This document shows, piece after piece, positions 22,545-32,966 of a stretch of 64,000 nt of DNA. Source of the DNA: Brachypodium distachyon. Its lineage: Eukaryota; Streptophyta; Magnoliopsida; Poales; Poaceae. Below the pieces are notes generated by a model, which saw only the letters and a program-made list of their open reading frames with translations, was not told where the DNA came from and did no database searches. Each line of letters begins with the position of its first letter. The stretch's first letter is position 1. The DNA lies in contig NC_016134.3 in assembly GCF_000005505.3 (NCBI RefSeq), positions 15,482,624-15,546,623 of the forward strand, in the 5' to 3' direction. The position numbers were made by a program, and so were the translations under genes.

Positions 22545-22644
22545 TTTTGAACTTGCACCATCTTCAAAGACTTGCAAATCTAACTGTTGAAAATTCGAAA
22601 AAGCAAAATGCCCACAAAGATTCGCCGCAAAGGCAAAGCGCCTC

Positions 22645-24253
22645 AGGGCATCTCCAATGGTCCAGCGAAGTAGGTACTAAGCAGGTGCCAGTGGGATGCC
22701 ACATCAGTGAAAGATGACGTGGAAGCAAACTTTAGGTGTGAGAAGATGAAACGGTTACTCGGAGGAGAAACGATACAATCTCTTGTACCAAGACGAAAGT
22801 AACGGCGAAAACGCCGTTGGAGCAGTACTAATACCTGCAGCCGTGCATGTAGTAGGACCCATCGAAAAGTACAGGATCAGTTGCATCGAGCAACGCCGGA
22901 GGCTTGCCTTCCCGCACAGCTACCTCCGAAGTTCCGATAAAATTAAAAATTTCTTTCGTGGGCTGCTGCAATCCCATGGCTCCACATGCACTGTCTGCTA
23001 GTAGCGTGCTCCTCTTTTCATTGTTCGGAGATTTTTTTTATGTGGTTTCTCTATTCAATATACATCTCTCCTCACCAACTAATCTTGGGTGGTTAAAAGT
23101 TGATCGATTTTGCACTACTGGAAAATATTTGCGTTTGTGCATCTGCTCCGTTCTTTCAACGATTTAACTAGTTTCTAGATGAATGTATATCTAGGCCACA
23201 AAGTTATAATGCACAGTGAATTAGCCAAAATAATCACACAGGACAATAATTAAATAGTCTTGCAGATCTTAGTAACAGAGAAAAGAAAATCCCATTGAGC
23301 AATCGTTACTAGTATATTATTTTTTACTAGCAAAAGAACCCGTGCGTTGCTACGGAACAACGATAAATTATATCAAAACGTCAAATTAAATGTTGATGTG
23401 TTTATGATATGTTTATTTTCGCGGGCTATACTCTGGTCTCTTTCTTTTTTTCAGATGTCTTATTTATATATTTCTTCTTGCCTTGTTCTTCTATTACTCT
23501 TACTCCGTACATTATTTCTCAAATCTCTTCTCCCAATTTCTCGCTCTCACTCTGACTATCCTCTCCATCCACCCTAAGTGCAAACTCCTCCTCTCCCCGT
23601 CCCGCTTCATCTCGCCGCCGAACATCATGCCGCCATGTGCGGCCGCCCGCTTGTAGATTCCCGCCGCCTGTCCACTCCCGCGCGCCGTCTGCTCCCACTT
23701 GCCGCTAGGTACGCTTGTGTGCCGCCCCCACATCGCGTCCGGACACTGATCTCCGCGTGCCACTGCCCGTCCGGAGGGCCACCGATGGCTCGCGCCGACG
23801 CGGTCCCTGCTGCCTTGCGCGAGGCCACCGCCATCCCGACCTGAGGCTCATCCCATCGCCGTTCAAGTCCCACGGGGAGCCATTGGCGCGCACGAGCCGG
23901 TGGAGGCGGCGGTCGGAGCGCGCGAAGGAGCCGCGGGTCCGCAGCCGCCTTCCACACACGGACGCCGCCGACGCGCACGAGCTGGTGTAGGTGACAAGAG
24001 CGGCGGCAGGCGTGGGCAAGATCCGGATCGGGCAGAAGGCGGGGGTGAGATTTGTAGGAGAAGAGGAGGAGCGAGGAGAGCTCTGTTGGTTTTTTTTTGA
24101 CGGTACGTGTTTTTTCTGTGCTTGAGAAGACATCGGTGACAGATTCGTAATTTCGGTGAAGCGACGTACCACCGCGCGACCGCCAACTACAATTTAATAT
24201 ATTGTTATAGATTTATATTACCAACGTTAGCATAAGCCGATTGAAGTTGCCCT
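22645..24253. mobile_element. TIR-type DNA element inserted in the copy B upstream region
   Basis: The left end AGGGCATCTCCAATGG and the right end, whose complement reads AGGGCAACTTCAATCGG, are imperfect inverted repeats. Copy A is uninterrupted at this place (GCCTCCAATCCGG). No clear target duplication is seen. The interior has no transposase; it holds a Helitron-like terminus at 23326 and GC-rich frames of unknown meaning, so it is probably composite. Confidence 0.55.
23326..23358 (-). mobile_element. Helitron-like 3' terminus
   Basis: Read on the minus strand: a small hairpin (CCGT...ACGG around AGCAACGC), then about 10 bases and CTAGT, followed by A. This matches the plant Helitron 3' end (hairpin plus CTRR, insertion between A and T). 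The other end was not located. Confidence 0.45.
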
Positions 24254-24349
24254 CATATCCGGAATGATCGTACTTTGTCGTACTTTAAAACTCCGGCAAA
24301 ATTATTTCCCCTCTCGACAGCAGCGGCGGCGACCCACCGGCCGCCGGAG

Positions 24350-26845
24350 ATGGGAGCCGCCGCAAAGCCCGCTCCCTTCGTCTGCTTCAAGTGGCCGTGG
24401 GGCCCCAGCCTCAACGCGAGCCCTAACCCCAGCCTCAGCCCGAGCCCGAGCCCAAGCCCCTGCGGCGACCTCGAGCTCCCCTGGCTCTTCAAGTCCATCC
24501 GCACCGTGGCGCAGGGCCTCCTCATCGCGGGCGACCTCCCTTCCCCCAGCGGCGGCGACGGGTCGAGGCGGCGGAAGCGTAATCCGGGCCAGGTGGTGGT
24601 GGAGGCGGACCGCGGGGACGCGGAGCAGCGGGCGCTGGCGGCGGCGCTGGTGAGCGGGAGGGCGGCCACGGTGCTGGAGTTCTACTCGACGCGGTGCCGC
24701 CTCTGTGCGTCGCTGCAGGGCCTCGTGCGTGAGCTCGAGGACGGCGCCGGTGGGTGCGCGAGCTTCGTGCTCGCCGACGCCGAGGACGACCGCTGGCTCC
24801 CCGAGGTGAGGCGCTTCGCTCTTTTATGGCCTGGGTTTGGGTGTTAAGTTGTCGCATACAGTGCTTTTGCAACGATGGATTAGTAAACGATAACATGAAG
24901 GTAGATTAGTCAGATTTGAGATTAATCTCGCCTCGTTGTGTTGTACTAGTTAATTTTGGGCTGCCTTGCTGCAATTGGTAGTGATGTACTGATATGTAGA
25001 AAATTACTTGGTTCTATGGGACAATTCTGACCTTGAGAAAGAACTAGAAAATGAATCCTTCCTGTGGTTAGAATTAGCACACACTGTGATGGTTGAAGAA
25101 TTAATTCGGTTACTATATCATTGAACCCAAGAACTATCATGTGCTTCCAGTCAGTTTATTGACCATGCATGACGTGTGTCAATGAACCCTGCATTCTTCT
25201 TTGAAAGGGAACCTTGCAAATTGAGAAGGAGCTTCTTCCTTCAGGCATTGCAATGTCAACCCCTGTTCCAAAAACCCAGTCAATGTTTGAGATCAGTGAA
25301 ATGGGTTTTTACAATGGCAGCACTGGGTGGATATTGGTTTCAGTCCTTAGTGTCTGCTCATGAAGACTTTTATGATGGGCTGATAGCTAAAATGTGCTAT
25401 CCTGTGTCATGAACCTTTGTGTCTGGGAATGAGCAAATATCAGTAGGAAGAAATAGAGCATACATAAATAATGACTTATGATTACGATACAGAGGGGGAT
25501 AGGACCTCATGTCTTGAGGAATTTGAGATACTAGAGTAGGGAGAAATAGACCTTTTAGATAACAAACGCCCTGCAATGCACAAATCACTGATTATTTCAG
25601 ATGTGAGATATAGGGTGTCTTGCTGCTGCTGGACTTCCTGGCCATCATTGTCACATGTATTGTAGCTGACTTGTTGCTGCTGCCACAATGTTCTTATTGC
25701 CTGTCCCCTTTATCCACAACATCCTCATTTTTTTCTTACATGCTTGTTCTTCGTCAACTTCAGGATGGATCAAGCAGCCCTATGTAATTATTATAAATTA
25801 AGTACTTTAAGTAGCTATTACAGTACATATGGTGTCTTAAAAAAACTGTGCTAAGATATCAGGTATGCATTTGGAATTTGCTATTTATAACTTTGTACTA
25901 AACCCCTGACACTTATTATGGATCGGAGGGAGTACTTAGTACTAGTGGTACGTTTCTCCCATTTTTTAGAACAGTACTAGTGGTATCTTTGTAAATAGGT
26001 CAACATAAGTTTTCAAACACATGGTAACACCATAAAAACAAGTTCCGGTGCTTGGAAATAAATACTTGCAGTGGGACAAGCAGATTACAACTTAGGATAA
26101 GTTACTTTAGGGTTGCAAGGAAAAACATGCTTGGGGATGTTATTTTGTTTGTAGAATTATTTGATAATTCTGACCTGCTAATCATTTGAAACATGGGTTG
26201 GGTTGTAATTGGGGCAGCAAGTTGCAGTCTGCTGTCCGTTTCTATAGAAACACTTGCAAGAAGTCAATCTCAGTCTTGCCATTTGGAGGAATTGCGGAAG
26301 AGTTGGTCAGTTGATAGGAACTGAACTAACAATTGTCCAGGGCACCATAAACCCATAACCCACCTACTCAGGGTTCCTTGGGATGATCTGCCCTAAGTGC
26401 CTTCTGATGCTAGGGGAAATTGAAGAATTAACATTCTTCTCACCATTCACCAGAAGGGGAGCGATTGGGTTTAGTTTCAACCTTTGCAAACTTGTCATCA
26501 TGCATGTTACTGCTCTGGTGACAACCCCAATTTGTGAAACAAGCAGACTAAATAAAGATGCTAACATCACTACCCGAGCTCTATGCTTGCTTGCATATCT
26601 GTATTTGTGCTATCTTCACATATACATTCTGTTTCCATTCCGACATCTAACATCAAAATTAATGTGTATGTTTGCAGCTTCTGCATTATGATGTCAGGTA
26701 TGTTCCTTGCTTTGTGCTCTTGGACAAGAATGGTAGAGCTCTAGCGAAGACCGGAGTTCCAACTAGCAGGCAGCATGTTATCGCGGGTCTTCATCACCTT
26801 CTTAACATGAAGCAACCATCTAGGCAGGAAGGAAAGAAGAGTTGA
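24350..26845 (+). CDS. Thioredoxin-fold protein, copy B (two exons, intact frame)
   Basis: Exon 1 is 24350-24805 and exon 2 is 26678-26845, with a GT..AG phase-0 intron, giving 207 residues. The N-terminal 75 residues are Pro/Ser-rich and of low complexity. A helix-like [16 protein letters not shown] precedes the thioredoxin-like core: FYSTRCRLC (Cys116 and Cys119, CxxC) and YVPCFVLLD with Pro162 at the cis-proline position, then [16 protein letters not shown] as the last helix. This implies a redox or thiol-disulfide function; no partner can be read from the sequence. I chose ATG 24350 because the longer frame to 24275 begins with TTG. The upstream region is disrupted by insertions, so expression may be altered. 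Confidence 0.75.
25915..25936. mobile_element. Solo end of a Stowaway-type MITE in the copy B intron
   Basis: GGATCGGAGGGAGTA is a right-hand terminus without a matching left one, in a stretch absent from the copy A intron. It is likely a truncated element. Confidence 0.5.
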
Positions 26846-27134
26846 TCATGATGACAATTTCTTGAGCATGATCTGTAATCTAGAATAATGTCAGATGACC
26901 CATTTTGTTTGTTTACCAAGCATTTCAGCGACAATGGTTGGACTTATATTCTTTGGTCAATTCGTATATGATCATCATTTGTAGCTATATTTTCTTTGTA
27001 CAAGCACCTCTTTTGCTAGAATATACTTCTAAACGCAATGTGGTTGGAGAGATTGTGGTGTATGACACTGCCTAATTCCTGTGTAGAACATAACCCATCA
27101 TCATTTGTGCTTTATTTACTGTTCATGTCTAGTA

Positions 27135-27246
27135 TTCCTCCGATCCTAAATCATTGTCTCAATTTTGCCCAAATATGAATGTATCTACTTTTAAACAGCA
27201 TCTAGATACATGTAATATTTCGACAACAATTTAGGATCGGAGGAAG
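27135..27246. mobile_element. Stowaway-type MITE, absent from copy A
   Basis: TTCCTCCGATCCTAAATCATTGTC and GACAACAATTTAGGATCGGAGGAA pair as TIRs with TA at both sides. The matching copy A site (about 13236, CTAGTACTCTAATT) is uninterrupted. Confidence 0.85.
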
Positions 27247-27637
27247 TACTAATTTTGTTGCTTGCTAAGTTCATAGTCCGTTACCTTATGAATGTGATCG
27301 AATTGGACCTTGAAATTTCACCAATTATAGAACACCACCACCTCTAGCTATGAGTCTCATGTTAGAATTACACTTTTTCTACAGGGAATTTGCAGGAACA
27401 GAGTACTACATTTCGCATTAGGCGTGAAGGTGCATTGGAACACGGAAGAATTAAGAACAGTATATAGAGCAGAAAAATATGGAGTTCGAAGAGAAATTGG
27501 TTGGCTGGTTGCAATTATCGTAGCCACTGATCATCGATCGAACGGACGGGGTGACCCCAAACGGGTTATCCGAGTTAGCCCCCTTCGCTGCTCTCGTCAC
27601 CTCTCCACCACTTCCCCCCTCTTCCATCCAAACCGCG

Positions 27638-30600
27638 ATGGCGGCGCCGCTCGCCCCCCTCGCCGCCGCCCGCCTCGGCCGTGGCCTCGGCCTGCGCCAC
27701 CGCGTGCTCCTCCTCGCCTCCCTCCGGCACTACGGCGCTCCACCCTCCCCGCTTTCCGTCCCCTCCCCGCGGCACCGGCTCCCGCCCCCGGCCCCTCGCC
27801 ACCTCACCCGCTCCGTCCGCCCGCTCGCTGCCTCCGCCGCTGCCACGGCTGTCTCCGAGCCCCAGACAGAGTAATCTGCTGCTTCTTTTTCAGTCCCCTC
27901 GTTCCCTGATGCTTTTAGCACATGATGCTGCACCGCTGTAGTTGTTGGAGCGTCAGTGGAAAACTGTGAAACATAGATGAAAACTGGCATTGGCTTACTG
28001 TTTAGAACCTTTTCCGCTTCATTTAGAAAGATTATTTCTGTTTGTGTGCAAACTAGAAGATTACCTTGCTTAGTTGATTCATGGTTCAGTGGGTGCTAAA
28101 AACTAATGTATGGCTGCAACCTTATTATTTGGCTCAGCCCTTGCCTCCCTCAGTGCTTGCCTTTAGTGCTTAATAGCAATGTTCTATATGGACAATTTAC
28201 TGGAACCATGCATCATTTCCATATAATTAGATATTGATTTTCTTGTGATGGCTTATTCTCTTTCTTAGCAGTAAAATATGTATTGTCGTTCCATCGAGCG
28301 ACACGCTTAAATCATTACATCTCATAATGATATCTTCCTGAATTCTGAAATATAACCATGATTTGTGTGTGCTTTGTCTAGGTTAGAGTCTGGTCCAGCA
28401 ACAGCAAAAAAGGGGCGCATCTACCACGAGACATATGGGTGCCAAATGAATGTAAACGATATGGAGATTGTGCTGTCTATCATGAAAAAGGAAGGGTATA
28501 ATGAAATTGTTCCAGACCCTGAGAGTGCAGAGATAATATTTATCAACACCTGTGCAATCCGTGACAATGCGGAGCAGAAAGTTTGGCAGCGACTCAACTA
28601 CTTTTGGTTCCTGAAAAGGCAATGGAAATCTAATGTTGCTGGAGGGAGATCAAAATCTCTGCGTCCTCCCAAGATTGCAGTGCTTGGGTGCATGGCCGAG
28701 CGACTGAAGGAGAAAATACTTGACTCTGATAAGATGGTTGATGTCGTCTGTGGACCGGATGCATATAGGGACTTGCCTAGGTTGCTGCAGGAAGTTGATT
28801 ACGGACAGAAGGGTATTAACACGCTTCTCTCACTTGAGGAGACTTATGCTGACATCACCCCAGTTAGGATCTCTGACAATTCAGTTACGGCCTTCGTGTC
28901 TATTATGAGGGGTTGTAATAATATGTGCTCATTTTGCATTGTTCCATTTACTAGAGGCAGGGAGAGGTCACGCCCAGTGTCTTCTATTGTCCGAGAAGTT
29001 GGTGAGCTCTGGGATGCAGGCGTCAAAGAAGTAATGCTTCTTGGTCAGAATGTAAACAGTTATAATGATACTTCTGAAGTTGAGGATTTGGAGCCTGGTA
29101 AAAACTGGCAGCTCAGCGAAGGATTTTCCAGCAGGTGCAAAGTAAAGAATATGGGGTTGCGTTTTGCTGATCTCCTGGATCATTTGTCCCTGGAATACCC
29201 TGAGATGCGGTTCAGGTTTACCTCTCCACATCCAAAGGATTTCCCTGACGAGCTGTTATATCTGATGCGCGATAGGCACAATATTTGCAAACTTATCCAC
29301 CTGCCAGCACAATCAGGCAGCACAGAGGTTTTGGAACGAATGCGACGGGGTTATACTCGAGAAGCATATCTGGAGCTTGTGCAGAAAATTCGTAATGTCA
29401 TTCCAGATGTTGGCCTAAGCAGTGATTATATAAGTGGTAAGGCACTTCTTAAAACAATCATAACTATCTGACCTTGTTGATTAACCTCTATCTCTTTCTT
29501 GCTTTTTCACAACCACAATTTTGTAAGCGAAGTGCTTCCAGTGTGGATTTATACTTCTTATGGCTACTTTGGAAAAAGTGAGATACTGAACTGTGGTTAG
29601 AACTTAGGAGCTAGCAATCTAGGACAGATCAACTTAAATTAGGTACCTATAGTAATTACTAATCACCATCAGAACACCACCTTAATAAATTAGCACAATT
29701 TGCTATATCTTGATTTTATGTTAAGGTCTTATTGTTTGAGAAATTTCTTTTCCATGTTTACAAATATGTCTTGTTGCATATAACAAGATATCCTCTAGTT
29801 ATAGCTTAGAACTAGGTTCCTTTCAGACAGTACCCCATTTTTCAATTAATCAAAATACAGCCTCCATTTATTTCCATCTGGTCCTTTTCATTAAAAGAAG
29901 TTAAACATGAACAAGATCTATTCTCAGTTTCCTTACCTGTACATATTAGGGAAGGCAAAAATGCTGCAAAGTATCACATGATAATACAAAGCTGTTAGGA
30001 TTCATGATGTTGAGAGATTTTGACTTCTTACCGCTATAAAAAATATCTTTTAGTCATAGCAGTAGCACTACCATGTATTGCATCATTTGTTGCATCTGCA
30101 CTGCAAAACATACCTGGTTACTTGCATCCTTCATGGTGATGTATGATCTCTTTTCTGGAGAGATTTATGAAATTTAGAGTACAAATCAATAGCGAATGTC
30201 ATCCTTTCAAGATTTGTGCAACTTCTACTGAAGGGCCAATTTGTTTGTCTTCAATTCAGCATGCTATTATGTTGTTTATTCTCATATTTGACAAGAATGT
30301 TTTGATCTACAACAGGCTTTTGTGGAGAAACAGAAGACGACCATGCCGACACTCTTAGCCTTGTAAGGGCTGTTGGATATGATATGGCTTACATGTTTGC
30401 ATATAGCATGAGAGAAAAGACCCATGCTCACCGGAATTATGAGGATGATGTCCCCAATGATGTGAAGCAGAGAAGACTTACAGAACTGATTAACACCTTC
30501 CGTGAAACCACAAGAAAGATCTATGACTCTCAGGTTGGTACCACACAACTAGTTCTAGTTGAGGGACCCAACAAGAGAGCCCCTGAAACAGAGCTGTTTG

Positions 30601-30818
30601 GAAAAACCGACAGGGGGCACAAGGTTTCATTCACGAGCATCCCTGTACCACATACATTTGAATGTGATGGATCTCGTAAACCAGTGGTTGGTGACTTTGT
30701 TGAGGTAAAAATTCTCAGGTCATCGACAGCATCGTTATCTGGGGAACCAATTGCGCGCACGAGCTTGAGCATGTACTGCAAGAATCATGCATCTGATGCA
30801 CATGCTGTTGCTGCATAA
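27638..30818 (+). CDS. MiaB/CDK5RAP1-type tRNA methylthiotransferase (three exons)
   Basis: The exons are 27638-27870, 28382-29436 and 30316-30818, with GT..AG introns, 596 residues. The first 80 or so residues are Arg/Ala/Pro-rich and acid-poor, typical of an organelle transit peptide. The MTTase N-terminal domain follows ([24 protein letters not shown]) with the three Cys of the auxiliary 4Fe-4S cluster. The radical-SAM motif is Cys256, Cys260 and Cys263 ([10 protein letters not shown]), and later come [10 protein letters not shown] and a C-terminal TRAM-like segment. Family members add a methylthio group to N6-isopentenyl-adenosine 37 of tRNA using S-adenosylmethionine. All key residues are present. 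The same first exon survives as a fragment at 13820. Confidence 0.93.
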
Positions 30819-31324
30819 TGAGTACCTGAGTTCATGGCAGCCCACATATGAACTGAATCAGAGAGCGATGTTTCACAAAATGACTGCAATTGGGATCATT
30901 TTGTGCAATTTGACCGAGTATGGACATCCTTCATGAGGAACTATCAGTTGTGTAGTTTTGGGTGGGAAGATGGCATGCAGCGCTTCGAGGAGCTGAAATC
31001 AAAACAATCTTCCACATTATGCGGGCTAATCGTATGCTGAAGTACATGAGAGAGTGCTGAATGCATTGTTGTAGAGTTCATGATTCTTTTTTTGTTTACT
31101 GCAATTCTCCAGCTTGAGCTCTGGAATTACTTTCCATGAGAGAACGATAACCTTGTACAATAATAATACGCTGATTATATCTGCATGTTTGTGAAAGATG
31201 ACCACACGAGCATAGACAGTCTCTGTTTGATTTATCAGGGTGTATGGTATTTAGAAATCCACGTACACGGGTGCACGTCATACCCAGGGGTGCCGAGGTA
31301 TCTTGAAGCTTTGAAAAATTAATA
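30819..31324. other. 3' flank of the MiaB-type gene
   Basis: Presumably 3'UTR and terminator region of the MiaB-type gene. No further gene is seen. Confidence 0.4.
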
Positions 31325-31430
31325 CTCCATCCGTCCCAAATTTGCCCAAATCTGAATGTATCTATGACTAAAAAGCGTCTAAATACGTAAATACATGAAA
31401 TAGAAGTCATTTGATATGGGACGAAGGGAG
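31325..31430. mobile_element. Stowaway-type MITE
   Basis: CTCCATCCGTCCCAAATTTGCCC and CATTTGATATGGGACGAAGGGAG form the termini, TA at 31323-31324 and 31431-31432. TIRs are somewhat diverged. Confidence 0.8.
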
Positions 31431-31674
31431 TAGAAAACATGAACTTACGCCGTTCTTTAACCAACATGTGAAAGGAAACATATGACCAATAACTGGATAG
31501 CAGCATGCAATTTTTCACAATTTTCAAATCTCAAGAGAAGTTAAAAAACCAGCTAACAAATCAGGTATCTTGTTTTGCGTGTTTGTTTGGAGAATTCCTT
31601 TTAGACATTCTTTCATTGGTTTTTCAGATACCAGAACTTCTAGACCCACCAACATGATGGATTTTCAATGTACT

Positions 31675-32560
31675 TGTCGTAGCACGAGGCTTTGACACCA
31701 AGGATGCGTGAGCACCCCTTTTAGGTTCGGCAGCGGGCGACGGGGATTGCTTCGGCGATCGCCGGCAAGGCCAATGTCAAGCGTTGGAGCGCAATGAACA
31801 CGAGATTGTTTACCCAGGTTCGGGCCACCCTGAGGTGTAAAACCCTACGTTCTGCTTTTGTGTTTGCTATTAACCAGTGAACAAGGGTTTACAAGTTGCC
31901 GGAGGGAGTCCCCGGGTGCTCTCTCTTTTTATCTAAGTGCTACTTGCTATTCTTGGCTCGAGCTAGAATGGATCCGAACGAACCAACCCTTTGACCGTTG
32001 GCGGGGGTTCTCCTTTTATACTCAAGGGGATACCACAGGTGCCACGGTGCATGGGTGACAACTGGCGAGCAAAGAACTAGGGCAGCTTGCCCTCGGTGTG
32101 CTGGCTTGCATGCACGATGGGTAGCCCTGCAACTAGGGTCCTACGTGCCTAAAATCCACACCGGGCCAGTCACTGTAGGCTGACTGGACGAGAAATCCCC
32201 TTTCTGTCGGAGAATTTAAAGTTTGCATGTGCTTCACTCCTCGCCCTGACGAGCCTGGTGCACAGGGAGCCCGCCGAGCGGCCACGTGGCGTCGTTGTCT
32301 TGCCCGCTTGGTCCTGCTCCTGTAAGGGGTGCCTGCGCCCGGGAACACCCCTCTCGGCAAGTGACCTCTCCGGGAAACGCCCAGGCGGGAATTCTATTGC
32401 TGCCCTCCAGGGCAACCCCCGCAGCCCGGCTAGCTCTGCCGGGCTGGTGACTTGCCGGGTAGCTTGTGCGGTGCTGCCCGAGGTGCAATACTTCCGGGGG
32501 GCAAGCGAGCTGGCCCACGCGTCATGCAGTGGTGGTACCCCGGGTGCCACTGGTGCGACA
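31675..32560 (-). repeat. 3' LTR of the gypsy element
   Basis: 886 bp with TG..CA ends. On the minus strand it carries TATAAAAG (32013-32020), which sets the transcription direction. By eye it differs from the other LTR at about 40 positions. Confidence 0.92.
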
Positions 32561-32853
32561 GTAGCCCCAGGGCGTGGGCCGGCAACGCCTGTTCCCGGTT
32601 GAAATTTTCCCTGATCGGTTGCCGGGCTATGCCCTTAACCGACGCGTGGGTCCCATGCCGTTTTGGGTCCCTGTCTATGCGTTGCTCCAGGGGCTCTGCC
32701 GTTACGGCAGAGTAGTGGGCGCGAGATTTCCGCCCTAACCTCCCCCTTAAACACGGGTGGTTAAGGCCACGCCCTGCACTACCCTCTTAAAGCGTAGTTA
32801 TCCCCAGCGCACCCGTAGGGTGCAGATGTGACCGTTGCTTAGCGCCGGGGCGT

Positions 32854-32860
32854 TATAAGA
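32854..32860 (+). promoter_or_regulatory. Possible TATA box of the antisense ORF
   Basis: TATAAGA lies 107 bp before the ATG at 32967 and outside the LTR, suggesting the antisense ORF has its own promoter. Confidence 0.4.
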
Positions 32861-32966
32861 CCCCACCGCTACACTGAGGAACAAACACTTAGCCCCCCAG
32901 CCTTCCTTCCTCATCCCCAAGCTTCCTTGCGCACCTAAATCCTGCTAGCTTCCGCCCACGTTCCTC

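Larger units (their letters stand above)
21610..27840. repeat. Segmental duplication, copy B
   Basis: It is collinear with 9567-14007 but expanded by two insertions ahead of the thioredoxin-fold exon. It keeps the complete MiaB-type gene at its right end, so this is the more ancestral arrangement (thioredoxin-fold gene, then MiaB-type gene). Confidence 0.85.

Noticed and set aside
24275..24349. N-terminal extension of thioredoxin-fold copy B
   Set aside because: It begins with TTG, not ATG.
28365..28381. Start codon just before MiaB exon 2
   Set aside because: The bases belong to the intron acceptor; the upstream exon with ATG 27638 joins in frame.
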